Shown here piece after piece: positions 13,780 to 26,983 of a DNA stretch of 64,000 bases (position 1 is the first letter of the stretch; each line of letters begins with the position of its first letter). The notes beneath the pieces were generated by a model that ran no database searches, was not told where the DNA came from, and saw nothing but the letters and a program-made list of their open reading frames with translations. Both the position numbers and the translations under genes were made by a program. Source of the DNA: Magicicada septendecula (lineage: Eukaryota > Arthropoda > Insecta > Hemiptera > Cicadidae); assembly GCA_034769895.1 (NCBI GenBank), contig CM068372.1:237360343-237424342 (forward strand), read 5' to 3'.

Positions 13780-16700
13780 TGTTACAACACAAACAAGCCA
13801 CCCCAGTACCAGGGATAAAAAAGATGATAATAAATATAAATATACTTCATATTAAATATAAATAAAATATAAAGACAGTGACACGACAAACGACGACATG
13901 ACCTAACCCAAGTGATTGACCAAACAAACAGGAAAACGACAAAGAAGGGAAAAAACTGAAACCAAAGAAGAATAAAGACAATTGAAGGAAGTGAACGAAT
14001 TCCTACAACTAAATAAAATCAAACCAGACGAGAAGGGGAGAACCGAATTAAAATGAAGCCAATTGAAAATGAAGAAGATGAAGGAGAAGAAGAAGAAAAA
14101 TGAAGAGGAAACGAAGTGAAACCAAGGGATAAGAAACACCACAAATATAAAAGGGAGAAATGGGACACTCAAATATAAAATATTGGGAATAAAACCAATA
14201 ATTATCCAATACCAGAAATAAATATTATTCTAAATGAAATAATTAATATAACTGTTTTAACCAAAACAGTAAAACAATATTATAAAATGAAAAAGTACAC
14301 TAACCCAAAAATTAGAGTTAGATATAGTAAAATCTATAGAAAAATGTCATTAATACTGTGTATAATTTGTAATGAAAGAAATAGTGAGAAAGTGACAAAG
14401 AGAAATAATTATAGGGATTACCCACTAAAAAACACTTAATGTAAACAGTTAAAAGTGCAATAGTGAAGGTGTAAATACCCCAAAATAATGAGTGTATCAG
14501 TGATAAACACCAATTAATTAAAGGTGAAAGTGATAAGTGAAAAAAGATATTGTAAATGATAGTATGATTATAAAAAGATAGTAATAGATAAGAAAACACT
14601 TAGTAAATCAATGATGAACCAATAAATGATTTAAGAGTGAGCTTATACAAAAAAATTATATAGTTAAGGGTAATTAGAAATAGTATTTAAAGTAGAGATA
14701 GATAAAGGATACGATGTTATTCAGGGGAGAAAGCCCATGTAAGATAAACAGTTTGTGTTAACATGGAATGGAGAAAGGGATTAGTAAAGAATTAAGAAAT
14801 TAAGAATATAATTAATAAACACCCTATGTTACAAGGGAAAATAAATTAATAAGTTTGAAGGAAGTGATGATGTTTCTCACTCAAAATAATAGTAAAAGAG
14901 TGAAATGTATGTTAAACCAACAGTAACTAATAACTTGTAAAGAATTGTTCATTTTAATTTTATGGATAGGATATGGCTGAAGGAAGCTTACAGTCCATAG
15001 GCCTAATTGTTATATTTTAGGTATTAAGATATAGAAAATATTCTTGACATGTACTCAGAACACAAACAAATTCAAGACACAACAACCACTAAACAAATCA
15101 ATTATAACAACAGGACAAAACGCTTTGTAATAAAATGAAATATAATCAGAATATAATAAGTAAAAATAATCAATGGCTACATAGGCCTAGGAAATGCCTA
15201 CCTGTCAAAACCAATAATTACAAATTGTATAAAATCCACCAGGAAATTAACAAATCTAAGGCAAGTAACTAGCCAAAAATTATGTATAAATCATTTTAAA
15301 AGAAAAATGTTATAATAAGAGTTTAAATTAAAAGAAATATGTAATTATCAAATGTCAGCATAATTAGACAAAAGTTAATATCTAATAGAACATGACCTTA
15401 TGAGGTATTATTTTAATCTTTGAAAGGAAATAAATACAATAGTGATAATATTTAATACCCAGAAGGGAAGACAGAACAATAAAATCAATCAGAAAATATA
15501 TAATAAATTTGAATAAAAATTTCAATTTCAAATATGATAACAATGCTTTTAATCTAGGCCTTAACCAATCAAAGGGTTTCAGTTACCATAGACTTTCCAT
15601 TAAATTTATTCACTCGTAAAAATGACGCTTGGGTAGTAGGGACGCAAGATTTTGTATGACCGAAATCTTACTTTAAAAAGTTTAAAAAAACATTTAAAAG
15701 TCGACAACATGAACCAATGAGAAGGAGATGAAGAGGTTCAACGATTAACAGATGTCCAGGAACTAAATAAACGAAAATTAATAGCAGAAATTCCCAAGAC
15801 AATATAGAAAAAGATGCCAGCAGCCTAAGTCACTCCAAAGTTGATGAATTTTCGATTACCCAAGAACAGGGATCTATCACAACCTTCTGAACTGATAAGT
15901 ATCATTTAAATACCCTAATCCCAGGATTAAAAGCACTTTATATATTTCTCACATCAATACAAAAATCTCACTATGAAGTAAAAATAATTTTCTTTCAAGG
16001 ATTGAATAATTAAACAAACTTACGTAGCAAAATTGTTAACTAAAAAATAACCTCGCACTAATTTGCGAACTTTGTAACAACTATGACTACACTGCCGAAC
16101 AATTTGTAACCACACTTTATATTATTTAAGTACGGATAAGGTACGGTAGTGTACTTTTTTAATGTAACCATATTTTATGTTTTCTTTATAATCTCAAGAA
16201 CTCCAGATTTTGGGCGAGTTGATAAATAATGTACAAACAGTAGCCATAATAACTCATTTCAAAATTAATTTCGTCTGCCGTGAGATTTGTGTTTCATGTT
16301 TTATGCCGGAGCAATTTTAATGAAAACTAAATTATAATATTATTGTCACATTGATGAATTACCAAACTATAATTAAATATACAGTACAGAGTGTAACCCT
16401 TGTTTTATTTCATAGGAAATTGTGTTATATATGTGTGTGTGTTAGCAAATTCACTGAGCAGACAACTAGCGCTCTTGCTATCTGTGCGTTACAGTAAGCT
16501 GTACAGAGGCGGGAACCATTCGAACGCTCCAGCCGTCACCGCTGAAAACACCAAACTAACTCATTAATTCATTAATTTAATTGTTTTCAATAAACAATTT
16601 GGCGCCACCCGGGTTTCACAAAACCCTATGAAATTACAGGTAAGGTTGTACTGATAATTGTGACAACGCTATGGACTTCGTTAGCAACTACCATTAAAGT

Positions 16701-16801
16701 AACGACAGGTGTGAGACGAACACACCACACTAACACCTTATACACATAAAAAACTGGTGTACACATTTTACAGATACCAACCAGTCATTTATAACGTTAC
16801 A
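13780..16801 (+). repeat. 5' LTR of the outer element, 3,022 bp
   Basis: Colinear with the three 3' LTR pieces with few visible differences. It is AT-rich, with no long ORF. An ATTTGGCGCCACC segment near 16600 resembles the primer-binding region that follows the inner Gypsy LTR, although here it lies about 200 bp inside the LTR. Confidence 0.92.
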
Positions 16802-16850
16802 GATTGGCGACCAACGTAGTGAGGCTAGAAAAGGACGACTAGCGGCGATT

Positions 16851-17741
16851 ATGAAAAGACATCATATGGTTACAAGATTCGACATTAAGAAAGGAACAAA
16901 TCAAGAAGAAATGGAAGAAATTGAGATGATTGGAGGATTGTTTAAACAGGATCCCCAGGAGGACCAACCGGAAAATCCAAACCAACCAGAGCCAGAAATT
17001 GATGTAGTAGTTGATGTCCAACCAGTCAAACCCACTCAGAAAGAAGACCTGAGCACGTAGGAGATGTTCAGGATTCTTATGGAAGGAAACAACAAAATCC
17101 AGGAAGAGAACAAGAGAACAAATGAAAAAACAGAACATTTGAAGGAAGAAATACGGGAACAAAGGAAGGAAGACAGGGAATTCTTGAATGAAAAACTGGA
17201 CCGAAACAGTGAAGAATTGAAGAAGCAAATCAAGGAGAACATGGAACTGCTAAATAGTAAAATGGAGAGCAACCATGAAGCCTTGAAGGGAAGCCAGGAG
17301 ACGTTAGAAAAGAAGAGTGAAGAGCTGAAGAAACAGATCAAGAAAGATCTGGAGATAGTGAATAAGAAGATTGAAAATAGTAATGAAGCACTCCTACGAC
17401 AAATGAAGGAAGATGGTGAGAAGAACAGAGAAGAATTAAGATTCATGCTAGTAGAGTTTCGTGAAGAAGTCAAACGGACAAAAACAGGGATGAATAAGAG
17501 ATGGGAAGAAACAAATTATCCGGCAGATCAACTTAATGAAACAGTAGTTAGTGATTTCAAACCATCGAATGAAACACTAGACACCACTTCTGAAGACAGT
17601 AAGGAGATGGAAAGTGTAGAAGAAACAAGTGTATTGTTTTCTGAAAATAAAGATAACAATAACACCGAGGAAATCAAGCGCATAAAAACCAACAGTAGAA
17701 GAGGAAGAAAGGAGATCAAAAATATTAATCAAGAAGATTAA
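16851..17741 (+). pseudogene. gag-like coiled-coil ORF of the outer element
   Basis: It starts MKRHHMVTRFDIKKG. An in-frame TAG at 17058-17060 divides it, and the second part (17064-17741) is a Glu/Lys-rich coiled coil with repeated EELKKQIK-type heptads. It resembles the coiled-coil first half of the Gypsy gag at 27601-28617 in layout (MLTRSK start, acidic linker, long coiled coil), so I read it as gag of a related lineage. No CCHC knuckle is seen. Whether the TAG is a lesion or read through cannot be told from one copy. Confidence 0.7.
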
Positions 17742-17754
17742 GAAAACAGAGGAA

Positions 17755-18279
17755 ATGGGAAAAGTATATAAAAAGAAACTAATCAAAACAAAAGAAGAAG
17801 TGGAGATGATGAAGAACGGACTCACTGATGTGTTTAATTTGCCCCTTATCTACCAAAGCAAATTAATGAAGTATAAAGATTGTAGGACTCTGAAGGAAAT
17901 TATAAAGGGAATTCACAACCAACCAGTGGATGAAAAATTCAACAAATCTATGCTTAGATGGAAGATGCCAGAAATAGAAAGGACTGACAACAAAACAGTG
18001 TATAACAAATTAAGGAGGTCCCTGAAACACTGGAACACACCAGAAATGGAAATACAGAATAAAAGATCAATAACATTAATGAGAGAGGCACAATTAACTT
18101 CTCTGATTAATCAACAAAGTAATCAAATGATTGAGGTAGACATTAATACTACGGAACATATGGTATTAGAGAAATTATGGTACAAGATGGAAGATACCTA
18201 TTTCACAAGAACGGAAATAGTTCTACGCACCGAGGTTATCCGAACGACAAGTGCAGAGGAACTGATGGACCATGGGTAA
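17755..18279 (+). CDS. Unrecognised ORF of the outer element, 174 aa
   Basis: It lies in another frame (+1) immediately after the coiled-coil ORF and is probably joined to it by a frameshift. It is basic, with segments such as FNKSMLRWKMPEIER and TSLINQQSNQM. It has no motif I can assign to protease, RT or integrase. It may be the structural second half of gag, corresponding in place to the Gypsy gag core (WWRVIRNQ region), but the residues do not match clearly. Confidence 0.4.
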   Translation: MGKVYKKKLIKTKEEVEMMKNGLTDVFNLPLIYQSKLMKYKDCRTLKEIIKGIHNQPVDEKFNKSMLRWKMPEIERTDNKTVYNKLRRSLKHWNTPEMEIQNKRSITLMREAQLTSLINQQSNQMIEVDINTTEHMVLEKLWYKMEDTYFTRTEIVLRTEVIRTTSAEELMDHG

Positions 18280-18638
18280 ACTAAGAAAAGATACCACCCA
18301 CCAAGAAAAGGGACTGATCTTCGAATTACTGACCAAGCAACCCAATGGAAAGAAAGAAGTATTAAAATTAAATTAAACCACTAAATAATCACCAAAACAA
18401 GAGGGGACAAGAAATTACTCACCAACTAAGACGATTTAAATGAGAGCTCCTAAACCATAATAAATAAACTTAAAACATTATCCAGAATAAATGTTCAAAC
18501 AACTAACATTTGAAGGAGTAGAGAAGAAAGACAACAAAAAGTATAATATACAAGAGAAGGCAATTATAATGAAAGAAAAGGAGAAGATCAACTTACAAAA
18601 AAGTATAAATAACAGTGACCGGTATAGAGTACGATACA

Positions 18639-18761
18639 GGTCCATATGTCATCACAAAGGATAATGGTAACAATACTTACCAAATAAGTAATATAAACAC
18701 AAGAAAAATAAAAGGAGTTTACAACCAAGCTTCAATAAAAAAGTTTTATGAAGAAAAATAA
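18639..18761 (+). pseudogene. Integrase C-terminal tail relic
   Basis: The frame reads GPYVITKDNGNNTYQISN, ending with KKFYEEK and a TAA at 18759-18761. It parallels the last residues of the inner Gypsy integrase (GPYKVNR...NVRLLKKYYETK) position for position. Everything between gag and this tail is missing, so pol was removed by an internal deletion that left its end. Confidence 0.75.
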
Positions 18762-19921
18762 ATTACCATAAATAAAATAAACAAATTTCAAAATTCAAAA
18801 AGTTTGTAAGAGCAACTTACTACCTTATTTAGATGACATATGAGGAATGGAAAAAATAAAATAAATGAATAAAAATATAAAAAACAAAGGAATGAGTTAA
18901 AAAAATTCCTACCAAGTAAGATCAACTTACAGTCTATTAAAGTTGATATATGAAGTATGAAATAAAAAAGTACAATAAGGGAATAAGTTATACAAATTCC
19001 TAGAAAAAAGTAAGAATCACAAACTTACGATAATATTTAAACAAAAGGTAACTAAAAGGGAATAAGTTACACAAATTCCTATAAAGTAAGAAAACTAACT
19101 TACGAAAAATTATCAAAAATGATATTTAATACAAATTAAAATAAACAGAAATAAAATCAAGCAAAAATTGCTAAAATAAATACCTGAAAGTATAATGAAT
19201 TTAATGTATTAAAAAAAAAAAAAAAAAAAATCTGAACTGGTACAAGGAAGAAAAAGAAGTTATGTATAAAACAAATATACAAAATATAGCTAAAGCAGAA
19301 TATTGCTAAACAACCAAGAAAAAGAATAAAAATGTCTAAGATAATTAAAATTATCACAAGAAGAATAGAAAAACAAACTAATGAAAAGTTAGATATGATG
19401 AAATTAACATATGAATAAATAAAAAACAATCAACTGTATGAGTAGATGACAGTATATAGCAAAGGTACAGCGGAAGGAAGAATGAGTAAAAGGCCAAAGT
19501 GATCTAAAAACAAACCACAAGGTGGACAATCCCAAATTTTTTATTATTATTATTAATTTAAGTCACAAGTTGACAAAAAAGGTATTTAAGATTGACTGTT
19601 GAAAAAAAAGTCCAGCAATCAAAATAAACTGAGCAGAGATGATGTTCCTCTGGTCTCAGAAAAAATGAGTAGTAATAGGAGAAACCAGCTACTAAAAAGT
19701 TAGGGAAAAATTGTATAAGGGAGAACACACTAATGGAAATAAATAAAGACAGATCCAAATAAAATGGAATGAATCAAGTAAGAAGAGATATAAGAATGAA
19801 GCTACAAACAAGAAAGAAAAGGAAAAAGATTATAACTGATAATCAGTTATATAACTGATAATTTCATAAAAAACTATGCTAGTGTTTTATCAAAATGATC
19901 AATTTTGAAGGAGAGGCATTA
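18762..19921 (+). other. Non-coding internal region and polypurine tract
   Basis: Very AT-rich. It contains short repeated phrases around AAAATTCCTA..AAGTAAGA...AACTTACGA between 18890 and 19110 and an A-run near 19210. The purine tract GAAGGAGAGG lies about 10 bases before the 3' LTR start at 19922. No coding capacity was recognised. Confidence 0.7.
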
Positions 19922-20572
19922 TGTTACAACACAAACAAGCCACCCCAGTACCAGGGATAAAAAAGATGATAATAAATATAAATATACTTCATATTAAATA
20001 AAATGATTAAATATAAATAAAATATAAAGACAGTGACACGACAAACGACGACATGACCTAACCCAAGTGATTGACCAAACAAACAGGAAAACGACAAAGA
20101 AGGGAAAAAACTGAAACCAAAGAAGAACAAAGACAATTGAAGGAAGTGAACGAATTCCTACAACTAAATAAAATCAAACCAGACGAGAAGGGGAGAACCG
20201 AATTAAAATGAAGCCAATTGAAAATGAAGAAGATGAAGGAGAAGAAGAAGAAAAATGAAGAGGAAACGAAGTGAAACCAAGGGATAAGAAACACCACAAA
20301 TATAAAAGGGAGAAATGGGACACTCAAATATAAAATATTGGGAATAAAACCAATAATTATCCAATACCAGAAATAAATATTATTCTAAATGAAATAATTA
20401 ATATAACTGTTTTAACCAAAACAGTAAAATAATATTATAAAATGAAAAAGTACACTAACCCAAAAATTAGAGTTAGATATAGTAAAATCTATAGAAAAAT
20501 GTCATTAATACTGTGTATAATTTGTAATGAAAGAAATAGTGAGAAAGTGAAAAAGAGAAATAATTATAGGGA
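19922..20572 (+). repeat. 3' LTR of the outer element, piece 1
   Basis: Matches 13780-14416. Interrupted at 20572 by the Gypsy insertion. It differs from the 5' LTR by a duplicated AATAAAATGATTAAATAT segment near 19998. Confidence 0.9.
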
Positions 20573-22801
20573 AACAAAGACTAATGCTTGGGGATTAATT
20601 ATGCCAACAATAATTAATTATGTAATTGTACTAATTTGCAAAATGAGATCGTGTAATCACTCAATTAGGTTACTTATATCAACTGATTGAAGCTAAGTGA
20701 CACGTTAGTTCTTTTATGTTAGCGTAATTACTGCATGGAGACTCTAATTATTGTATAAATTAATAAAACTACTATAAATTATTCAAGTGCCATTACTTTC
20801 TTGTTCTCAGGTAACTTTGACAATAATGAACGCAAATATTCTGGATAAAATAAACACTTATTTATTAACATCATATCATTAAATAAAGAGACTTCAATAT
20901 ATATAAAATATGGATGATTCCCTGTAAATACATTCATAAAAAGAACACATGTATATATATCAAATTACAATGCGAATCCAATACGTTGTTTGCTGGAAAA
21001 CATACACATACATATATAATACAATTGATATATATAGAAAACACAAATAGTCAAACAATAAATCTTATACTAATGCGTTCATTGCTTGCCTCAGATGAAT
21101 GGCGTTAATTATCTTTGTCATATTTAATTTAAATACTCAAGGGGTGTTTCTTGAAAAGAGACAGGACAGTAGAGTTCTTATGATAAGAATAGCATAAAGA
21201 TTACTTGTAAAGCGATTTATCCGATATTCCCATCGGCGTAACTCCTTCTCGTTGGTGGTCCATATGTGGGAAGCTGCGTAGCTGTGATGTCACTAACACT
21301 CAACACACGCGGAACAGATTCACTCGCGCTGTGTGTGTTTTCTGTTCATTCGGCTGTTACTGTTCGAGTTTATGAAATCATGTGTCGTGTGGGTAAGTTC
21401 ATCATTAACTATGGTGTATATATCTGTCTGTCTACTGTTGAACTTCTTGTGTGTACATTAATGTATAGCGTCTTTGATACCGTGGTGTAATTGTTCCAAA
21501 TTATATTGTATCGCTTCGCCGCACTGTACAACGTTACGATTTCGTTGTCCGGTAATACATTAACAATAGTTCTGCGCGTCGGTTATTGATGAAACTGCGA
21601 TTGGTTAGTTCAGTTCTGAATTTGAGTATAATAAAGAACTCTAGAGTTATTAAGCACTAACGTATGTCGCATGATTTAGTCGCTGTAGGTACACTATTAC
21701 CGGATACACGCCAATATCGAAATGTCTAAGTCACTTAATTATATACCGCGTAGCAGAGTTTCAAAGTCCCACTGCTGTCCGTATGTTAATCGAACTGTAT
21801 CAAGACTTAGAAGATTTAGTTCCGTGAAGACTGTTAAAGTATACGATTGAAATATATGATGACTGTCGAAAATGTATTAAGACTGACGAAAAATGTATGA
21901 AGACTGCCTCCCGCGTGCACTGCAAACAGTTTTTATCAAGCATCGTTTACCACAATGCAATCTTCTGGAAGACACGCCTCAGGTCGAACATGATAGGACA
22001 GAAGATCTCCTACCCTTATGCCAGACTATCGTTCTTCACTTCTCATTCGACGTTCCCGTTGCCATGATGACGACGGTCCTCTCCACCTGTTCTCTGGGTA
22101 GACGCTGGGTTGTGATTGGGTATCCTGTCTCCCCACAAGTTCGCGTCGAAAGCCTCCGTACTCTTTTCCTGGAACAGGAGCAATTTCTCGGTTGTCGATC
22201 AGGTCTTTGTCTAAGCGTACTCCGGACCCTGCTGCAGTTCTCACGCGAACAATGTGTCGTATTTCGTTATTGTTTCACTATCCTTGACCCTTTTTCCGAT
22301 AGCTATCCTGACGCAGCGTGTCGTCGTTTCCAAAATGGCACTCCTTCTCCCTGTCATAAATATCAGTTGTCGCCAGTAAGACGTTCCCCCGCTGTGCACA
22401 AGTTCGATTCTATTCTTTAGATATCGATGTCAGTTCTCATACAGGGTAAATACCATTGTGTACTTACGCCCTTTTCTACTATTGTGTACTTACTGGTACA
22501 CTTCAAATTAACCCGGCAGTGTGTCCGTCACAGTTTCTCTCTAAATTGGTACTTGACATAGTTTCTTTTTATCTTGCATGTTGCAGGCTGTAAATCTCGG
22601 TTGAGTCGAGTCTGTCACGGCCAACCTTATTCCCCATTGTAAAGTTATGTGAAGCGTATTCGTATTGTCCGAAGCAAACGTTCACTTGACACTTCGTTAC
22701 ACTGTTCTTTATTTATTGCTCGTGGCCCGTGTAGGGGTGTCTAGCTGTATGTAACGTCTTTTCGATCATACTAAAAATTTTTTTTATTTTTGGTTGTTAC
22801 A
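20573..22801 (-). repeat. 3' LTR of the Gypsy element
   Basis: 2,229 bp, nearly identical to 28727-30963. Visible differences include a roughly 17-bp tandem duplication present only in the other copy (near 29400) and a short length difference near 22480. A 175-codon open frame on the plus strand (21893-22420) lies inside it, antisense to the element. Confidence 0.92.
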
Positions 22802-23686
22802 TAGTCCCCAAATCGGATTGGATGTTGGATCAGCAGAAGACATTCTAATCCGATTTCTGCGCTCTGTGTTTGTTGTGGGAGTCCCCTCTGGTAAGGTCAC
22901 GGTCATTGACCCACTTTCCTCTGCTTGGGGTATACGGGTATACATTCCCTATATTTTGTTGTAAACTAACTCTGGGAACTTATTGCCGTGCATCTGAGGA
23001 AGGATGAACGCATTTTCACACATTGTGCATATCTAATTAGATATGGGATTATTTTACAATAATAATAATAGCTGTGGATGGCTGTGTCATCCGCTTATAA
23101 CTTAATACATGAAATAATGGTTTTCGACATGAAATGCAATTATTCATTTTTCGTTTAAATATCATTACGATAGTTAATGTCCTTAGTCTATCTTGAACAT
23201 TTAAAACACAATTTACGAACCTGTAAATACATATTGATACATTCACTATTTGTTATTGAGTATCACTCATAATACGTATTACTAACATTTATACTGATTA
23301 TATTGATTATAAATTTATATACATTATTTAGGAACAATTAACAATTCATTTGAAATCATTATGATTATAGATAACTTCGCTTTATATCACTCAGATTTGA
23401 TTAATTAATCTAACATCATCGTGTGTCTATAACATCTTTAGCAATTTATTGCTGCACATTCGATCGAATTTTTCGCATCATAAGTGTCTTTTCTATTGAA
23501 ATTTTCATTAACACTGGTTATACACATGTAATTAATGTCATTAGATTGTCACATCGTGACTTAAGAACTCCCTGTACAAAATCTTTAAATTACACGCTAA
23601 TAAGTTATACATCATATCGTTTAGCTAGTTGGACCGGTTTTCGCGGGACATTCACCCTATGTGTTGGCCCGACTTCCATAGTCCAA
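22802..23686 (-). other. Gypsy 3' internal untranslated region
   Basis: AT-rich sequence between the integrase stop and the 3' LTR. On the minus strand a GGGGA purine run precedes the LTR as a possible polypurine tract. No env-like ORF. Confidence 0.7.
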
Positions 23687-26600
23687 CTAATTGTTGATGC
23701 AACTTTCGCTTTCCTGTGAGACTTGTACTTTCGTTTCATAGTACTTCTTCAGCAAACGTACGTTAAAATTTCCTCTCACTTTGCCACTGCTATCGCACTC
23801 AGTGAGCTCGTATGTTGCGTCACCAAGGACGCGATTAACCTTGTATGGTCCGGTGTATAACTCGAAAAACTTGTCGATCCTTTTCATTGCGGCGTCAGAT
23901 TGGTGGTAGCTCCTTAACAGCACCTTATCGCCGATAGCAAATTTAGTAATATTCTAACCATCATTGATGCGTTTAGCATACTTCTCTCTTTTTTCCTTTA
24001 TTTTTACAAATACGTTGGTGTTTGAACTGTATTTACTGTTGATGACATCTTTGTCCAGCCACTTCTCCCATGCGCGGGTCAGCTTCTTTCCTAATTGCGC
24101 CTCGTGGGGGGTTATTTCTATTGTTTCGTGGTATGTTTCATTGATACATGTCTCAATCAATCCGACGTATCTTGACCACTTACTATGCTGGTCGTGTACC
24201 AAGATCCTGAATAGATTTCCAAGTTGGCGGTTAATCCTTTCTGCTAAGTTCGCGTGAGGATTCCTTATCGCCGTATATCTCGGTTGTATACCCAGCTCCT
24301 CGAGACCTATAATCCATTTTTCCGCGGTAAATTGCGTGCCGTTATCGGTTAAAATGACTTTCGGTCGTCCAAACTTCGCACAGTAGTCGTTGATTCGTCG
24401 TAATGTCGTGGTGGTTGTCGCTCTTCTTAATGTGAATAACTTGACAAACTTTGTGAAGTTGTCCACCATGACAAGTAAGTATTTGACGCCTCCTGTACCA
24501 GTTGGTAAGGGTCCGTAGTAATCGACGCTCACGATGTCACCTCTAGCTGATGGTATCATAGCCTTTGTTCCGCCAAACAGCATCCTGTTGTTCGTGTCCT
24601 TATACCTTTGACATGAGTCACAAGTCTGGACATATACTTTCACTTTCTTGAACAAGCTGTCAATCGTGAAGTGCTCCTGTAACATTTTTATACACCTTTT
24701 CGGGCCTAGGTGTCCGTACATTTGGTGTATCTCTGCAATTAGGTCCTTCGACACGCTGTCAGGAATGTATAGTTTCCATTCGCCACGTTGTCGTCGGTAC
24801 AACTTATTGTTAACAATTTTATAAAATTTGCTTAATTTATTATCTACATCGTTATTCTTAATCTTATCTATAAGTGTTCCGAGTTTGGCATCTTCATTCT
24901 GGTATTTGCCGATATCTCTAATTATTTTACCTATTTGTTGACTTATTTTAATAACTAGGTGATTAATCAAATACTCGTGCGTTTCCTCGTTTGTCTCCTG
25001 TTGTTCCGCGTCAGCCGGGTATCTACTCAGTATGTCCGCAACTACATTATCCTTTCCTTTACAGTGGATAATGTCGAAATTGTATTCCTGTATGGCGAGA
25101 ATCCATCTTGTAATTCTCGAGTTGTTTAAGTGGCACTTGTGCATGAATGTTAATGCTTTATTGTCCGTGATTATCGTTAGGGGCTGGCCAAGTATGTACA
25201 TTCGAAACTTATCCAGACATCTAACGATACTTAGGAGCTCTTTCTCCGTCGTGAAATAATTGCGTTCTGCGCCCTTAAATGTTTTGCTTGTAAAAGTGAT
25301 CACGCCAATTTCTCCTTCTTCATCGATCTGGTAAAGCTGGCCACCATACGCAAAATTACTAGCGTCACACTGAATATAGTATCTTTGGTTCGGCCGTGGG
25401 AACCGTAGAGTTACTGTGTTTATAAATAAATTCTTGACTCTCTGGAAACACTCGTCCACTTCTCTTGTCCATGAAAACTTTCGTCCACCTTTCAGCAGTT
25501 CGTGTAAAGGTTGCGTTGTTTCCGCGTATTTACTCGTGAATCTATTGTAAAAATTGGTGAGACCAAGGAAACCTTTGAGTTGTTTTGTATTCTTCGGTGC
25601 TGGGAAATCCATAATCACCTTTACCTTGTCATCGGTCGCTTGTATCCCTTTTGTTGTAAGGCGATAACCAAGGAATGAGATTTCTCGTCTGAAGAATTGT
25701 GACTTGGTGAGGTTGACAGTGATATTTGCCTTATTGAGGTTGTTTAGCAATGTTTCTAAATGATTTAAGTGTGTTTGTATATTATTGGAGTAACACAAGC
25801 AGTCGTCCACGTAGATGATCGTGTTCTTCTTGACTTCCTCCTCGAGAGCCACATCCAATCCACGTGTCAACACCGCAGAGCTGGTGCTAAGTCCAAATGG
25901 TGTCACTGTGAATCGGTAGCACCTCCCTTCATGCATAAACGCAGTGAAATCCCTACATTCTTGTTTTAATGGGACTTGCCAGAAGCTACTGGATAAATCG
26001 ACTGTCGACAAGTACTGCATATCACCACATCTAGCCAATATCTCATTTACCGGGGACACTCCTTCATAATCGGGTACGGTCACGCTGTTCACTTTCCTTG
26101 CATCAAGGCACAGGCGAACCCTCCCATCCTTCTTGATTACTGTCACGATTGGATTGACGTACGGGCTGGCGCAACGTTCGATTACTCCATATCGTAACAT
26201 CCGGTTAATCTCCTCGTTCACCTTGTCTCTGTAAGCAAGCGGCACAGGCCACCCTCGTTGAAAATAAGGTGTCCTGTCCGTAACGTGAAACTCATGCGTG
26301 TAACCCTGAATTCTTCCCGGGCACTCCCTAAAAACATTCCGGTTCCTTACCAAAATCTCCTTCAGGCGTTGCAGTATTCCTTCATCCACGCAGTCTATGC
26401 TCCCAATCTTTTCATCGATGCATCGCAGTACTTCCTCTTCTTCTTCACTGGTTATCACGTCAATGTTCATGATTGGTATAATGTGCTCCTCTTCATCAGT
26501 GTCGCTTTTTAAACTAATTACTTTGTTTCCGATGTCGATGCGACACCCAACTTCTTGTAGAAAACTAATTCCTAGTATGCACGGTTTCACTAATTCTGGT

Positions 26601-26983
26601 ATTATCAAAAACACACATTCATATCGGATACTATCAATCTCAATGTCACACAATATTTGTCTCTTAACTAATTTGGATTTATTTCCTACAGCACTTATTA
26701 TAAATGTATTCGTTACGGGTAGTGTCTCATATGGTCCTATACTCTTCTTATGATTATTAAACCACGTCTCCGATAATCCGTTGACGAGGCATCCGGTATC
26801 AAGCAAAGCTTGTACAATTATATCATTATTAAATTTGATAGTAATTTCGGGACATTTCAATACTTGTTTATTAATAATCTCGTCGTCCTCTTGTAGTAGG
26901 TCCTTTCGTAAATCCGGTAGTAATATATTTACATTCTCACTCGGAAGTAAGTCGCTTAAAAATTCTATCTTATTCTCTAGTTT
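23687..26983 (-). pseudogene. pol: Gypsy pol: protease, RT, RNase H, integrase (one in-frame TAG)
   Basis: The main open stretch (26860-23954) gives 968 residues. Protease has LLDTGC at about residue 19-24. Reverse transcriptase has IIYVDDCLCYS at about 350. RNase H has QCDAS at about 498 and ITDNKAL at about 565. Integrase has an HHCC finger at about 712-750, then D in VSVDYYGPLP (about 780), D in LTDNGTQF (about 839) and E in NLAERINRQ (about 874). Catalytic residues look intact. A single TAG at 23954-23956 separates the last 88 residues, which continue in frame to 23687 (GPYKVNR, LKKYYETK). Upstream the frame extends without an ATG into the poly-A tract shared with gag, which suggests frameshift expression. 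Confidence 0.93.

Noticed and set aside
13903..14172. Phe-rich ORFs in the outer LTR (also at 20058-20327)
   Set aside because: They are antisense to an A-rich, purine-rich stretch; composition alone explains them.
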